Shown here piece after piece: positions 62,527 to 64,000 of a DNA stretch of 64,000 bases (within the stretch, counting starts at the first letter, position 1; each line of letters begins with the position of its first letter). The stretch is from Pteria penguin. Lineage: Eukaryota > Mollusca > Bivalvia > Pterioida > Pteriidae. Below the pieces are notes generated by a model that had not been told where the DNA came from, ran no database searches, and worked only from the letters and a program-made list of their open reading frames with translations. The position numbers and the translations under genes were made by a program. Location of the stretch: positions 36,986,085-37,050,084 of the forward strand of contig CM068580.1 of NCBI GenBank assembly GCA_035048485.1. Reading direction: 5' to 3'.

Positions 62527-64000
62527 GTTAGCTGCATGCCATGCCCTGAATCGATGTGGGTGCAGTGTTACAGAGAACAACAAACTGTAGTTAGTAACAA
62601 ACCTAGGGCATTTGCCACCTTTCCAGCGAAACGCTTTTAGTTAAGAATGGGAAAGTATGTTAAAGCTTTAAAGTAAAATTTGATGTGTTATTTTAGTGAA
62701 TATTACTACTGGAAATTTCAGTGAAGAAAGCTCGATTTACTTAAGCTTACTGCTGTTATACAACCAACCACTGTACAATGGAAGTGGGTGTATAATAGGA
62801 GAGGTGATCCTTGTTAGAGGAATTTTTAAAGATGTAGTCATCTACACTGTACCTGCATTTCTAATCAGTCAACAACGATGATACCTTGATTTCTCGTGAA
62901 CCTTTAATGAAAGGACAACAATGGAATTTGTTGATTCCGTGGCCAAGAGGTAAAACATGACGGCCATAGTTAAATGATCATGGTTTCAACATAGTCATGA
63001 AACTTCACTAGCTTACGTGTTCATGAAATGTCATTTTGAATTAGGAGTAAAGTATAGATGGTGAAAAGAATGAAATACACGTATATAGTGAGAATTGTTC
63101 TAGAACAGGATCTTCTTTATTTTTCTTTTTTTTTTTTTACCAACCTAAGACATTTTCTGACGAAAAAAATAATTTATTTTCTGATAATGTTATGTGTTTT
63201 CTGTAAATAATGTTATGCTATAGCGATACCTTTTCGTCCTTTCAAGCTTTCCGGAGTCCGAGTTTAGTAAAACTACTCAATTTAGTGAGTTGATGGTGGA
63301 GCCACCAAAGGATGGATCCAGTAAGGGCAGCGTAGGCCTACATGGTACGTTTCCCTTAATATCCCGATACAGACTTGTGGCATGCACCAATGTGGCTGAT
63401 GGGGTAAAACAGGAGGAAATATATAAAAATCAGAAGAAAGTTTGACTACCATAATGTGAAGGAGGAGACATCATAAATGGCGGATTAATTAATGATATCT
63501 CGCTCGAGTGTACATTGTAAGATGGTAACGATGAAGTGAAAACAAATTTATCGCCACGCCAGTAAATCAATAAAGAATTTGAATTTTATTTAGAACCTTC
63601 GTAAAAGATTCCTTCACTTCATGATGCCGGGTCCAAATTTCAACTCGCGTTGAAAAAAAAAATGCATATGAGCGTCCGAATTCTCTCTGTTTGGAACCAA
63701 AGTAGTGTCCGTTTCCAACGGTCGCACGACGATTCTGGGCTATCGGAGGGTTTGGGATTTGGTGAGAATCTGCAAGACCGGTATCTTATCTTTATAATGG
63801 TCCCGGTGCCTCACCGGTGGTCGGAAGATATTTGACCGAAATGTGTGAAAATTCACCTGTGCACTGGTAGGACATAGGTCGACACCGAAAGATATCGTCG
63901 TATTTCACTCCGATCATCGGCCAGCATCCACAGATACACAAAAGTCGTCCGGTGTCTGGATGGACTTCCTACTGATATATGTGTGTCAGTCCGGTGTCTG
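62527..64000. other. right edge of the window, no gene recognised
   Basis: Short open frames at 62696-62881 and 63650-63835 have no recognisable product. The last 400 bp are less AT-rich and end with a repeated phrase, GTCCGGTGTCTG (63948 and 63989), which may begin another tandem repeat or a gene beyond the edge. Confidence 0.35.

Noticed and set aside
62696..62881. 61-codon plus-strand frame near the right edge
   Set aside because: Short, no motif, no splice context.

Overview
The window is animal nuclear DNA and most likely comes from a bivalve mollusc. It is AT-rich and packed with short transposons. It carries tRNA-derived SINEs of a kind common in molluscs, frequent ACATGTA-type motifs, and degenerate repeats built on phrases such as TTGACCTTGACCTT. 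Two split genes, both on the + strand, could be rebuilt exon by exon. In each, every intron is GT-AG, the phases match at every junction, and the summed coding length is a multiple of three. The species assignment is an inference from repeat style.

Layout. Positions 1-6320 are a transposon graveyard. A minus-strand non-LTR retrotransposon (LINE) is split by a 2.74-kb DNA element with long inverted repeats and a 9-bp target duplication; a broken MULE transposase follows. Positions 6879-21503 hold cytosolic glycerol-3-phosphate dehydrogenase (GPD1 type, nine coding exons, 351 aa), whose introns contain SINEs, MITEs and a Tc1/mariner relic. Positions 21504-26537 are intergenic and include a roughly 1-kb element with palindromic TCTCGTTCGAACGAGA repeats. 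Positions 26538-55210 hold KRI1, a ribosome-biogenesis protein (18 coding exons, 879 aa). Positions 55211-64000 contain dispersed repeats, one SINE, a 51-bp tandem repeat and a near-perfect hairpin, with no gene I can recognise.

The two genes are unrelated housekeeping genes (NADH/glycerol-phosphate metabolism; small-subunit rRNA processing) and no operon is implied.

The strongest signal is that splice junctions are repeatedly the site of duplication. In KRI1 the exon-11 donor lies in a 33-unit, frame-neutral 21-bp array that repeats the donor itself. The exon-10 acceptor is in a 41-bp repeat with three copies, the exon-12 acceptor is duplicated in a 49-bp direct repeat, and a 35-bp satellite of exactly 142 units starts 4 nt inside intron 8. 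In GPD1 a SINE landed on the exon-3 acceptor, and its 12-bp target duplication copied that splice site.
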